Source: Bacillus sp. THAF10 (GTDB lineage Bacteria; Bacillota; Bacilli; Bacillales; Bacillaceae_I). Taken from it: a stretch of DNA of 64,000 nucleotides. Positions 26,639 to 35,226 of the stretch are shown here, one piece after another. Each line of letters begins with the position of its first letter. Position 1 is the stretch's first letter. The DNA lies in contig NZ_CP045403.1 of assembly GCF_009363695.1 (NCBI RefSeq), forward strand, positions 1,964,001-2,028,000, given 5' to 3'. The translations under genes and the position numbers were made by a program. The notes under the pieces were generated by a model. It saw only the letters and a program-made list of their open reading frames with translations, was not told the origin of the DNA and did not search any database.

Positions 26639-28381
26639 TTATATGGATGAATCCATTGGCGGAGTTTTGTCTGTTTTGACGAATACTCTAAATGCCTCGA
26701 GAATAATCCAAAATGCAAAAACCAAAATTACTCCACCTAGAATGAATAGAAGCATGTTTGCATCCGTATCCCCAAGTCCAGACCATTGAAACACTACCTG
26801 TGTGAACATCGCATACAGAGTCATGGCAAAAATAAAGACCATCGGAACAAAGGTAAAGAAGAAGTTTCTACCCTGCTGCTTTAACCATACAGAAATTAAT
26901 AATAAACTAACTCCTGCTAAGAGTTGATTACTAGTACCGAACAATGGCCATAGTAGATATCCTCCAGAACCGAAACCATTTGGTCCCTTCGGAATTAAGA
27001 CTAATGCAGCACTTGAAACAACCGCAATAGAAGTGGCAACATGCATATTCGTTAAAGGCTTAAAGTTATATTCACTTCCAATTTCAGAAATAATGTAGCG
27101 CATTAGACGTAAGGACGTATCCAAACTTGTTGCAGCAAAGCTAACAACGATAACTGTAACAATAGTTCTTGCAATATCAGCTGGAATAGCAAGACCTGTT
27201 GCAAGTTGGGCAGCACCGTTAATAAAGTTGCCCATGCCCCCAGCACTCGCTGCTCCGAAACTTGCATAGGCATCTCGGAATTCTCCAGCATTAGCAAACA
27301 AGGTAGCAACCGCAATTATAGAAATCAGTGCAAGAATACCTTCACCAACTGAGCCTAAATATCCAACAAATCGTGCATCCGTTTCTCTATTAAGTTGCTT
27401 GGATGTGGTACCAGAAGCAACTAGTCCATGAAAACCAGAAATCGCCCCGCAAGCAATTGTGATAAAAAGTATCGGAAACCAAGAAACATCGCTTACTTCA
27501 TTTGTCATGGGAGCTGTCAATTCTGGGCGCAATATCATTAAGCCCGCGTACAGCATGATTAGACCAACTACCAATTGATGAGAGTTAATATAATCACGAG
27601 GCTGCAATAGCTTCCATACTGGTAAGGTGGAAGCGAAATAACAATAAACAAGCAAGATGACAATCCAAACAAAGAATGACATGGATACTCCATCAAGTCC
27701 AAAAAGCACGGTGTTTTCTGCACCACCAAAGTATTTGACAAGGTCAATTTGTAAGGCAGGAACCTTACTTGTTAAAACTGCCGTCCCGTACATGATGGCA
27801 AGAGCAATAATAGACGGAACCAACATTTTCATTTTTCGTTTATAAACAGCATAACCAATCCATATAGCGATAGGAATTTCAATGAAAATTGGCAGTACTG
27901 CTGCAGGGAATTTAATAAATAGATTAGAAATAACCCATGCAAATACCGCATTAACCATTAACACTAGGATTAAAATGATAAACAAGAAAAGCATTTTTGC
28001 CCGTTTACCAATAAGACGGTCAGTAATGGTACCAATTGACTGCCCTTTATTGCGAACAGACAAGACAAGAGTTCCAAAATCATGCACTCCCGCTGCAAAA
28101 ACCGTTCCAAGAATTACCCACAAAAACGCAGGTCCCCATCCCCAATACAATGCGATGGCGGGTCCTAAAATTGGGGATGCCCCAGCAACCGATGAAAAAT
28201 GATGTCCCCATAAAACTACTTTTTTCGTAGGAACAAAATCCACTCCATCATTATACTTATGAGCTGGTGTTACATAATCAGGATCTAGGCGATAAATTTT
28301 CGCTGCGATAAACTTTGAATAATACCGATAACCTAAAGCAAATACGATAATTCCAACTATAGCAAGCCAAACAGAATTCAC
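26639..28381 (-). CDS. cstA: Carbon starvation protein CstA (peptide/pyruvate transporter family)
   Basis: 580 residues with about 14-16 membrane helices. CstA hallmarks are HKYNDGVDFVPT, WGHHFSSVAGASPILGPAIA, GVHDFGTLVLSVRNKGQSI, GAISGFHGLVASGTTSKQL and FGTSNQLLAGVSL. Family members (CstA, BtsT/YjiY) import pyruvate or peptides in starved cells. The start is GTG at 28381 with GGGAGGAG upstream. A perfect cre site lies about 50 bases upstream, so glucose repression by CcpA is expected. It heads an operon with the RCC protein and an ArsA-like ATPase. Confidence 0.95.
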   Translation of the reverse strand: MNSVWLAIVGIIVFALGYRYYSKFIAAKIYRLDPDYVTPAHKYNDGVDFVPTKKVVLWGHHFSSVAGASPILGPAIALYWGWGPAFLWVILGTVFAAGVHDFGTLVLSVRNKGQSIGTITDRLIGKRAKMLFLFIILILVLMVNAVFAWVISNLFIKFPAAVLPIFIEIPIAIWIGYAVYKRKMKMLVPSIIALAIMYGTAVLTSKVPALQIDLVKYFGGAENTVLFGLDGVSMSFFVWIVILLVYCYFASTLPVWKLLQPRDYINSHQLVVGLIMLYAGLMILRPELTAPMTNEVSDVSWFPILFITIACGAISGFHGLVASGTTSKQLNRETDARFVGYLGSVGEGILALISIIAVATLFANAGEFRDAYASFGAASAGGMGNFINGAAQLATGLAIPADIARTIVTVIVVSFAATSLDTSLRLMRYIISEIGSEYNFKPLTNMHVATSIAVVSSAALVLIPKGPNGFGSGGYLLWPLFGTSNQLLAGVSLLLISVWLKQQGRNFFFTFVPMVFIFAMTLYAMFTQVVFQWSGLGDTDANMLLFILGGVILVFAFWIILEAFRVFVKTDKTPPMDSSI

Positions 28382-28429
28382 CCTAACTCCTCCCTTTTTC
28401 TATGTATACAAGAAAATCGTACTCGCAGG

Positions 28430-28443
28430 TGAAAGCGTTGTCA
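28430..28443. promoter_or_regulatory. cre site (CcpA operator) upstream of cstA
   Basis: TGAAAGCGTTGTCA matches the consensus TGWNANCGNTNWCA at every fixed position and reads the same way on the other strand. It lies 49-62 bases before the cstA start codon. CcpA repression of cstA is known in B. subtilis. Confidence 0.88.
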
Positions 28444-28599
28444 ATATTAATTTCTGAAAATTCATACTAAATACCTTCTGCTATTATGAGCAGGTGTAAA
28501 TCTAGAGGAAAAAGTAGTATCTTGTCATTTCTTTAGAAGATATGACTTCTTTCCTAGCTTGCTATTTTCGTAGAAGAGTTTTTAACACGGGGCAATTTT

Positions 28600-28690
28600 T
28601 CTTAGCTTGACGATTAGAAAAAGTCTTAAAGCCGACTTTTACCTGGGTAAAAGCAACAATCTTTTTGAAAAGAGCTTTTAGTAAAGAGCC
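28600..28690. repeat. Dispersed intergenic repeat, copy A
   Basis: The stretch with GAAAAAGTCTTAAAGCCGA and AGCAACAATCTTTTTGAAAA (28649 onward) recurs in diverged form at 43075-43140 and, in part, at 45550-45590. It fills the gap between cstA and the SGNH hydrolase gene. Nothing else is evident in 28444-28770 apart from likely promoters. Confidence 0.6.
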
Positions 28691-28786
28691 TTCCTAAAAA
28701 ATATTGAATGCTTCGGTAAATGAGCATATACTATGGAAGATTCATGTAATTTCATTTGCATACATAACTAGTCAAGGGGGATAAGT

Positions 28787-29977
28787 TTGTTGAAGCTGAA
28801 ACATTTTTCTATGATTTTTACCGTAATCCTCATTCTAAACGTCTTTGCCTCCACCTCAGTGTTTGCAGAAAGTGAAACAGAGTTCCAACCCAAAGTGCTA
28901 GCTTTGGGGGATTCCATTCCGTATGGGACAAGCCTTCCTGATCGGTCGTATGCGTTTCCTAATCTTATTTTAGAAGGAAATGCTGTTGTAAAGAATGTAA
29001 GTGTCCCAGGATTAACGAGCGATGGTTTACTTACACAGATAACCTCAGATTCTACCACTATGGAAGCTATTGAGGTTGCAGATGTCATTACCATTAACAT
29101 AGGAAATAATGATCTCTTACAAGCTGTAGATATTAAAGCAATTCAAGAAGCACTTTTAAAAGGAAATCCAGTTGATTTCGAAAAAATTAAAGCAAAAGTT
29201 GGTGTAGCGTCAAAACTAGCAGGTGAAAATCTTCAACAAATATTAGCTTCTATCAGCACACAAAATGAAGATGCTGTCATCCTTTTATACAATATGTACA
29301 ATCCGTTTCCAAACTTAGAATCAGAACCTTTTAAAACACTTCATGCTCTTGGAGAAGAAATTCTAAAGCCAGTAAATACAAGTTTAGGTGGAATTCCTCT
29401 TCTCTACCCTAATACCATCGTTTTGGACGCTTATCATGCGTTTAATGGGAAGCAGCTTGAATATGTATATCCAAATGATGTGCATCCAACAGAAAAAGGA
29501 CATGTGGTACTAGCATCTCTAGCAACAGAGGAACTCCTAGCCTTTATACCGCAACCCGAGCCACCTCCTATTTATGAACTGGAATTAAGTTATTCTACGG
29601 ATGAGACAGAGGGACCTTTAACAATCCATGTGGATACAAAGGGTGAAGTTCCTTTGAAGTTATTGTGGATGCCTGGCGAGAGAAAAGCGGAAGATTTTAT
29701 GAACGCAAGCGGAGTCCATACTATTACAAAATCAACTTTTGAGGTTTCGGAAAATGGTGTCTATACTGTTCTTGGTATTTTCAGTGAGGATTTTAGTGCT
29801 TATGCTTTAAGCTCGATTGAAGTAACTTCAATCGTTCCTAAAAAGGAGCCACCAGTTAAGGAAGAACCACCTGTTGAAGAGGAGCCTCCTGTTCAAGATA
29901 AAGATGAAGTAAAGGAAGGTAGGCCACCTTCTGGAAGCAACCAGGATAAAGAAAGGATCTTATCAATAGTAAATTGA
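28787..29977 (+). CDS. Secreted SGNH/GDSL hydrolase
   Basis: 396 residues. A signal peptide (1-27, cleavage after VFA) precedes an SGNH hydrolase: block I LALGDSIPYG with nucleophile S43, block III NIGNNDLL near 100-107, and block V YPNDVHPTEKGH near 232-243 with the catalytic Asp and His. An Ig-like or PKD-like domain follows (255-350). The C-terminal tail has three EPPV repeats followed by charged residues and could span the wall. It should deacylate an extracellular lipid or polysaccharide ester; the substrate is unknown. The start is TTG (28787 or 28790) with AAGGGGGA upstream. Gene is monocistronic. Confidence 0.88.
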   Translation: MLKLKHFSMIFTVILILNVFASTSVFAESETEFQPKVLALGDSIPYGTSLPDRSYAFPNLILEGNAVVKNVSVPGLTSDGLLTQITSDSTTMEAIEVADVITINIGNNDLLQAVDIKAIQEALLKGNPVDFEKIKAKVGVASKLAGENLQQILASISTQNEDAVILLYNMYNPFPNLESEPFKTLHALGEEILKPVNTSLGGIPLLYPNTIVLDAYHAFNGKQLEYVYPNDVHPTEKGHVVLASLATEELLAFIPQPEPPPIYELELSYSTDETEGPLTIHVDTKGEVPLKLLWMPGERKAEDFMNASGVHTITKSTFEVSENGVYTVLGIFSEDFSAYALSSIEVTSIVPKKEPPVKEEPPVEEEPPVQDKDEVKEGRPPSGSNQDKERILSIVN

Positions 29978-30135
29978 AAAAAACATTAAAAGATCAACTA
30001 ATCTACTTTGACTACATATCTTTATAGATATCACCAGAATGTAATAAATCCAAAGAATACAAACTCACAGTATATAGAGAAGGATGTAGCTTCAGGGTTT
30101 ATAGTTACAAATGTAAAAAGAGAGGAATTAACTAA

Positions 30136-30503
30136 CAGATACCTGGGGTTTTAAAAGAAGAAAATAATCCTATTATATTCGGTATTATTCATCTTCTTGT
30201 AACAACAGGAATACGAAATATACAATTCTGCAGGTTGAAAGTAAAGGATGTGATGAAGAATTATGCTAAAGGAGACTATTACGTTGAAGTGTTGGGAAAA
30301 GGAAATAAAAATAGAATTTGTGTCATAAAACCAAAGGTCTTTGTAAGGATTGTGGAATTTATGAGAGTTAAAGGATTCCCAATCTGCTTAGCGATACTGA
30401 TAATTCTCACCTATATACAACCAACACAGGCAAACCCTATTCAAATTCATATTTTTCTACCTATATTAAAACAGCCATAAAACGGAACCCATTGGAAATA
30501 TAA
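30136..30503 (+). pseudogene. Tyrosine recombinase (XerC/D-like integrase) remnant, frameshifted
   Basis: The frame from 30136 reads IIHLLVTTGIRNIQFCRLK then VLGKGNKNRICVIKP, which is the box I region of tyrosine recombinases with its catalytic arginine. Near 30385 the homology continues in another frame as SDTDNSHLYTTNTGKPYSN and SYFSTYIKTAIKRN, ending at 30503. The N-terminal domain and the C-terminal HxxR...Y part are missing. It is dead, and indicates past integration at this place. Confidence 0.8.
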
Positions 30504-30717
30504 AAAAACAGGGAGAATCCGATCTCCCCATACCATGATTTGCGATAATTTCTAATAAAAGCAGTTCGGATATCTATGACATTAGTTGAAGTCTTAGACA
30601 TGAGCAGATTGAAACGAAAGTAATCTATCCTGCCAAAGTATTTGAACAGAAGTGAAATGCGATTCATCATTGGAAAAATGGGGTTTTAGCAGAATATATT
30701 TAATTTGATACCAATAG

Positions 30718-30763
30718 AAAAAGCTAGTACGCAGACAAAAGATTGTCCATGTATTAGCTTTTT
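30718..30763. terminator. Terminator-like hairpin
   Basis: AAAAAGCTA (30718-30726) pairs with TAGCTTTTT (30755-30763); the loop has further partial pairing. T and A runs on both sides allow use in either direction. A smaller GGGAGA/TCTCCC hairpin is at 30511-30528. The rest of 30504-30830 holds nothing I can identify. Confidence 0.5.
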
Positions 30764-30830
30764 AAATTGAAAAATCTAAATTGAAAAATTTAATAAAACA
30801 GAAGAAAGTTAATAATCTATAGTTTTATTA

Positions 30831-31232
30831 CTATCTATTATACTCTAAGGTATAATTATTAAAATTAATATAAGCCTTTTGAAATTCTATCAAGCTTGGA
30901 TTTTCTGAAATCAATACAATATTATACAGTTTATCTGTTTCTAAAAGGGTGGAAGACGGTATTTTATTGCTAAAAAAAACATCAGGTGTATTATTCATAA
31001 CATCATTAGCTAAAAACTGCTCATCGACCTCAATTCCTTCTATACTAACAGACTCATAATAAATTTCCTTGTTACTATTTTCTTGAACAATAACCCCAAG
31101 AACTACGTAGTATTTTCCGTTTTCCTGTAAAGTTGTCACTTGTGTTACCTGTACATTAGTTTTTGAATCGACACCTTTACACGCAGATAGTAGTAAGAAG
31201 ACTGATAATAAGATAATTATATATCTTCGCAA
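30831..31232 (-). CDS. Predicted lipoprotein, unknown function
   Basis: 133 residues. Signal peptide with lipobox LLSAC (cysteine at residue 18), then a small beta-rich domain with no motif I know (QVTQVTTLQENGKYYVVLGVIV). The start is TTG at 31232 with GGAGAGG upstream. It lies 25 bases after the large secreted-protein gene on the same strand, so the two are probably co-transcribed and may work together at the cell surface. Confidence 0.7.
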   Translation of the reverse strand: MRRYIIILLSVFLLLSACKGVDSKTNVQVTQVTTLQENGKYYVVLGVIVQENSNKEIYYESVSIEGIEVDEQFLANDVMNNTPDVFFSNKIPSSTLLETDKLYNIVLISENPSLIEFQKAYINFNNYTLEYNR

Positions 31233-31257
31233 TTAAACCTCTCCGTTCCATAAGTTT

Positions 31258-32562
31258 CTATCTTGCTGTTAAGTTTTTTCTAGTTCCTTGATTGTATAAT
31301 TTATATTTCTGGTATCCATAACCTGATTTAAATAGAAATTTCCATTTATTACCGGTGCTTGTCGTTGTAGTGTTATTTAGATTAACAGTATTACCATATA
31401 CGGTGACCCCAACAGCGTGAGAGAATGTATAGGAGCTTGTCTGAGTTTCCTCGTGTGATGAACCAGTACCAGGAGTAAACTCTGGTCCATCTACAGAGTT
31501 ATAACTAGCACCATTACAGCAAGTGATACTTGATGACCATCTGGAACCTCCAACAAAGTTTTGAGCGGTTACCTTTGTGTGTTCATTACCCGAAATTGTT
31601 CTATAAATACTTCTACTGTATTCAATTTGAGTTTGAGCAATTTTTCCATTTGATGTCAGTAGTGTAGAAGTAACTAATGGGAATGTTGTGGTACCACTTA
31701 GAGTTACAGATGACGAACCACTTGCCTCTTGGGTTAAATTAGGTGTTACTAGTTTAACTTGAACAGAAGTTTTAGCAGTTTTATTTGAACTCAGTGTAAA
31801 AGTCGTATCTACTCCCTTAATTGCATTTACTTCTCCTACATTAGTCCAAGCTGTTGTTTTATTAGAGCTTATAAAATTCCATCCACCAACGCACGCTATA
31901 CAAGCAACGCTAAACTCCCCTGGTTCCATTTCTAAGTAATTATTTTTAAATTCGTGTTCATAGAAAAAGAACTCCATCGGTTTATCAAGATTATTTATAG
32001 TGTTATATTCTACAATCCCCTTTATTTCATCCTCTGACATTTTATCAATATCGTTAATGTAGAATCTATCAAAGTCAAACACACCTGTATACTTCGGAGA
32101 ACTTATGATGATAGTATAAGGGATCTTATAATATGCTTCACCAACATTATTTGCTACTAATTCCGGTGGAGCTTGTATTTCAAAATCATTAATTTCCTTT
32201 AGTTTTTTCACTACAGTATTCAATACTTCGGTATTATTTATATTTTCAAATACTTGAACATGTAAGTGATTTTTTGGGGCTGCATTTTCTTGTTTAATAT
32301 CACGCATTTTTACTTTTTTATTTTTCAAAGTAAAGCTATCTACTGTATCTGTAAAAAAGTTATTATCCAAAATTTTGACATCCTCTTTATCGTCAACAGT
32401 GATACTATTTGTTCTTCCTTGGAGAGTTTCTAATACAGCCAATTCCCTATCGGTGAATTCACTTTTATCTATGTTTGTGTTTTTAGCTGCTGATGTAATA
32501 GGAGAGTTTGTACTTATTATCATAAGTAATATTACAATTAATATTGAAATTTTTTTAAACAT
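31258..32562 (-). CDS. Large secreted protein with serine/threonine-rich beta C-terminus, unknown
   Basis: 434 residues. A signal peptide (1-26, cleavage after SAA) precedes a mixed helical N-terminal half (30-215) and a C-terminal half (225-434) of strands with alternating Ser/Thr (TTFTLSSNKTAKTSVQVKLV, SGSSSVTLSGTTTF, NTVNLNNTTTTSTGNKW). Four cysteines occur as pairs (CIAC, CC). The alternating pattern is seen in beta-pore-forming toxins and adhesins but no family signature is certain. TTAGGGGGAAACTGA precedes the ATG. It is followed by a lipoprotein gene and lies in an accessory segment bounded by an integrase remnant. Confidence 0.7.
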   Translation of the reverse strand: MFKKISILIVILLMIISTNSPITSAAKNTNIDKSEFTDRELAVLETLQGRTNSITVDDKEDVKILDNNFFTDTVDSFTLKNKKVKMRDIKQENAAPKNHLHVQVFENINNTEVLNTVVKKLKEINDFEIQAPPELVANNVGEAYYKIPYTIIISSPKYTGVFDFDRFYINDIDKMSEDEIKGIVEYNTINNLDKPMEFFFYEHEFKNNYLEMEPGEFSVACIACVGGWNFISSNKTTAWTNVGEVNAIKGVDTTFTLSSNKTAKTSVQVKLVTPNLTQEASGSSSVTLSGTTTFPLVTSTLLTSNGKIAQTQIEYSRSIYRTISGNEHTKVTAQNFVGGSRWSSSITCCNGASYNSVDGPEFTPGTGSSHEETQTSSYTFSHAVGVTVYGNTVNLNNTTTTSTGNKWKFLFKSGYGYQKYKLYNQGTRKNLTAR

Positions 32563-33152
32563 TCAGTTTCCCCCTAAGTTTTGTTATAATCCAATTACAA
32601 TGCTTGTTTCACTTTTGAGCATTAATATAAACGCACCCTCCTTTTTTATTCATCATAAATAATTCTACATGCACTGCACATATCCATTTATTTTCCACTT
32701 GGGAAATTAGTAGGTTAAATTATTGGATAAATATTATATTTTTACTATCACTTTCCTGAAATATGAAAAGGCTTTACAAAACTAATTCTTATAGATATTA
32801 ATTTGATATAGACAAGAGAGAGAAGGAAATTATGAAATTGGAAGGCAAGTTGAAAGGAGAAATGATGAGACAGATAACTGGTAGAGGATTGTGGAAGTTG
32901 TTTAAGTAATTAATAGGGTGCTCTCTGTAGCTTTGAAATATAGTTTGATCAAAAATATCTCGTAATCCCTTATTTTAAGATAAATCAGAAGAATCCATTT
33001 TGGAAAAATTGGATTCTCCTTAGCAGATATAAGTTTGGTTTTTATAAAACCCGATAGCGAAAATCTTTAAGAGTAAGACGGTTCAGTTATTAAATGGTTT
33101 CCATTTTGGATCCCATTCAACTTTCTCACTGGGAACGCAGTAATATTATTAA

Positions 33153-33347
33153 CTAAGGTAGTTTAGTTTTAAATGCTAAAAATATAGGGTATTGTTCTTT
33201 TTTTGGAAAAAAAGGTGAAACTTCCTCATTCGGTACAGGTTCGACCACTTTTTCTATAATGATACCTTCTTTACATAGAGAATTAATGTATATCTCTAGT
33301 GGTCTATGTATATGAGTAGTTTTTTTATTATATAATCTAGAGCAATA
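33153..33347 (-). pseudogene. C-terminal remnant of a class I SAM methyltransferase
   Basis: The minus-strand frame reads THIHRPLEIYINSLCKEGII then IEKVVEPVPNEE and YPIFLAFKTKLP before a stop at 33153. This is the usual C-terminus of small class I methyltransferases (HRPLSxYxNxL..G..I). A stop at 33348 cuts it upstream. A second tiny minus-strand fragment, EKVEWDPKWKPFNN, lies near 33080-33130. The 1-kb gap 32563-33600 otherwise contains a weak 24-codon frame at 32832 and a hairpin, with no intact gene. Confidence 0.6.
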
Positions 33348-33510
33348 TTAAACTTAGAGTTTTCCATTTATACATAACCAACCTCCAAAATTCTTCTTTA
33401 TGTAATATTGATTATGCTTGTTTCACAATTCTGCCCGTTTGCTTAATTCCAATTATTTTAAAATTAAAAAAAACCGTCAATACAATATTCCTCCTGGTCA
33501 ACATTAAAAC

Positions 33511-33542
33511 GAGCGCTGATCCTTGTTACAGGATAGCGCCCG
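33511..33542. repeat. Hairpin repeat with GAGCGC arms (R1)
   Basis: GAGCGCTGATCC and GGATAGCGCCC form an imperfect stem with an 8-base loop, preceded by ATTAAAAC. It resembles other short hairpins at 37743, 38814 and 39310 between small genes. Confidence 0.5.
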
Positions 33543-33600
33543 ATTGCTGAATAACGTTAATGAAGGAAGGAATACGTTAGTGAATAATAAATTTCTCACA

Positions 33601-34527
33601 CTAAAACCACACTTTATGCATACTTTTTAGAAACAGTTCTGTGATGGGAAATCCAGAACTCTCCCCAATAATCGAATCAATTCCACAATAAGGGCAAACT
33701 GCTGTGTTATCATCATCCCACCATTCAACAATTTCTTTTGGGTTAAATATTTTCAAACAGTAAAAACACCCACATGTGCTATCCTTTTCTAAGTCTTTCC
33801 TATTATGACTACTAAAACGATGAGATTCCTTCGTTTCATTTTCTAACTCTTCAAGTTCTTTTGATGGTTCTGCTCCTATTTTACTGATTGCTTCTGTGAT
33901 TGAAGTTGTTATACCTAAGAGATTGAATCCTTTCTCTCTAATTTCCTCGGATAAGAAATTTATGTTATCTAAAAAGCTTTTATCATTAGTAACTATTACA
34001 ATGTCATCTGAAATATTAGCAAGTATTGACTCCCATATTATTTCATCACCTATTGTTACTGCATCTTTACTTCCAGGAGGATTTCCTATTAATTGCCTAT
34101 CTTTTGCTTTTTTTATTATCTCACCATTAATTTCAAGCTTTTCTACAACTTCTGTAGCATATAGCTTATTGATAACTTTATTTATAGGATCATCCTCTTC
34201 ATTAAATTTAATAGAATCAATTTTTCTGATTAATCTATCAACGGTTTCTTGCAACTTCTTTTTTAGATTAATTAATTCCTTATATTCCTCAATAGAGTCC
34301 ACAAAATGAGAGTTGTAGGGATTTAACACTTTCTTATATTTTCTAAAGTCATCAGATATAGCTTTAAATTGTTTATTCCTATTTCTTTTATATTCATAAT
34401 AAACCTGTTTAGGTAAAATTAGATGTTCTGCATAACGAACCAATTCTTCTATCTTTGTTAAAGATGTTTGATTAGACCTATAAAACTCTAAAAATACATT
34501 AGTGTCAATAATTATTTTACCTGCCAT
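33601..34527 (-). CDS. PIN-domain protein fused to a C-terminal zinc ribbon
   Basis: 308 residues. The N-terminal PIN fold has acidic active-site candidates D8 (IIIDTN), E45, D155, D161 and D182. The NPPGSKDAVTIGDEIIWESIL motif (149-169) places it in the large PIN_8/DUF4935-like group with a helical insertion (60-125). After a linker, residues 250-308 form a zinc module (C254, C257, C278, C281) of the FYCLKIFNPKEI...CPYCGIDSII type, known as a small stand-alone protein in other bacteria. It should be a metal-dependent ribonuclease. The ATG is 11 bases inside the end of the XRE gene, so the two are coupled. Confidence 0.8.
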   Translation of the reverse strand: MAGKIIIDTNVFLEFYRSNQTSLTKIEELVRYAEHLILPKQVYYEYKRNRNKQFKAISDDFRKYKKVLNPYNSHFVDSIEEYKELINLKKKLQETVDRLIRKIDSIKFNEEDDPINKVINKLYATEVVEKLEINGEIIKKAKDRQLIGNPPGSKDAVTIGDEIIWESILANISDDIVIVTNDKSFLDNINFLSEEIREKGFNLLGITTSITEAISKIGAEPSKELEELENETKESHRFSSHNRKDLEKDSTCGCFYCLKIFNPKEIVEWWDDDNTAVCPYCGIDSIIGESSGFPITELFLKSMHKVWF

Positions 34528-34771
34528 ACATGTCCTCTCTTTTCGGATTCAATATCCATAGCATTAAATTGAAAAAAAATAATGGAGTAATTTCAAGTCC
34601 AATAATTAGTTTTTCAAGGGTTTGTAAGGATATATTTCTTGCTCCTCTCTCTATACCACCAATGTATGAATCTTGTAATCCTGTTCTTTCTGCAAGTATC
34701 TCTTGAGTTAAACCTCTTAATTTCCTAATTTTCCTTATTCTCGCTCCAATAAATTTAACTAAGTCGGACAT
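34517..34771 (-). CDS. XRE-family regulator upstream of the PIN gene
   Basis: 84 residues. A classic helix-turn-helix covers residues 8-62 (IRKIRKLRGLTQEILAERTGLQDSYIGGIERGARNISLQTLEKLI), with a C-terminal hydrophobic tail (TPLFFFNLMLWIL). AGAGGTGATTTCCAA precedes the ATG at 34771. It overlaps the PIN gene by 11 bases. The arrangement suggests a repressor or antitoxin controlling the nuclease, but XRE plus large PIN-8-type pairs are also regulators within defence or phage segments. Confidence 0.82.
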   Translation of the reverse strand: MSDLVKFIGARIRKIRKLRGLTQEILAERTGLQDSYIGGIERGARNISLQTLEKLIIGLEITPLFFFNLMLWILNPKREDMYGR

Positions 34772-34950
34772 TTGGAAATCACCTCTCTATTTAGAATAAA
34801 AAAGAGAAATTTTCCAGATAAGATGCATAAACTATCTTTTTTTTGCAAAATAATAACTATAAGTACAGAAAGGAGAATGATTGTGACAATTTCAATTGCA
34901 AAAGTTAGAATTATTGGTACTCGCACTCTTTTATTTAATAAATTTTCCAT
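34759..34950 (-). CDS. Possible small membrane protein (63 aa)
   Basis: A 63-codon frame with one strong hydrophobic helix (VPIILTFAIEIVTIILLSVLIVIIL), overlapping the start of the XRE gene by 13 bases. There is no good ribosome binding site before the ATG, so it may be a chance frame or remnant. Confidence 0.25.
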   Translation of the reverse strand: MENLLNKRVRVPIILTFAIEIVTIILLSVLIVIILQKKDSLCILSGKFLFFILNREVISKCPT

Positions 34951-34985
34951 AGATAGTAAATAATTCATAGAGTGTAAATAAAAAA

Positions 34986-35025
34986 ATCCTAAACATTGAA
35001 TACTTTGAGTACTCAAGTTTAGGAT
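34986..35025 (-). terminator. Strong hairpin with minus-strand U-run
   Basis: ATCCTAAAC and GTTTAGGAT flank further pairing (TTGAATACT / AGTACTCAA) to give about 18 bp. Minus-strand T7 follows. No intact gene now uses it; it may have served a lost gene. Confidence 0.7.
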
Positions 35026-35045
35026 ACTATGTTTAAATAATGTAA

Positions 35046-35195
35046 GATGAGAAAACAGCAAACAACCCACCAAACACTGCAACAATTTCTTATAGCTTGA
35101 TGTTGTGGGGAGCTGGAGTTTTATTTACAGGTCTTATTACCATGGCAGGAGTTCTTGTTAGAAGAAAATCGCTTCCACATAACAATAAAAAGTAA
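35046..35195 (+). pseudogene. Orphan cell-wall sorting signal of a lost surface protein
   Basis: The open frame after a stop at 35043-35045 reads ANNPPNTATISYSLMLWGAG, then VLFTGLITMAGVLVRRKSLP and a basic end. This is a complete sortase C-terminal signal: an LPNTA-like motif (here PPNTA), a hydrophobic helix and a positive tail. LPNTA/S motifs are used by class C/D sortases of Bacillus. The rest of the protein is gone and there is no start codon, but its terminator is intact directly after the stop. Confidence 0.72.
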
Positions 35196-35226
35196 AGGCA
35201 CCCATTCAAAAGAAGGGTGCCTTTAT
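35194..35226. terminator. Bidirectional terminator
   Basis: AAAGGCACCC and GGGTGCCTTT form a perfect 10-bp stem with an 11-base loop. It ends the surface-protein remnant on the plus strand and the 494-residue gene on the minus strand. Confidence 0.88.

Noticed and set aside
30461..30670. Minus-strand frame of 69 codons read as a transposase fragment.
   Set aside because: No transposase motif could be found; it partly overlaps the integrase remnant on the other strand.
34759..35085. A 108-codon minus-strand frame.
   Set aside because: Its first part overlaps a strong terminator and non-coding sequence; only the last 63 codons could be real and even these lack a ribosome binding site.
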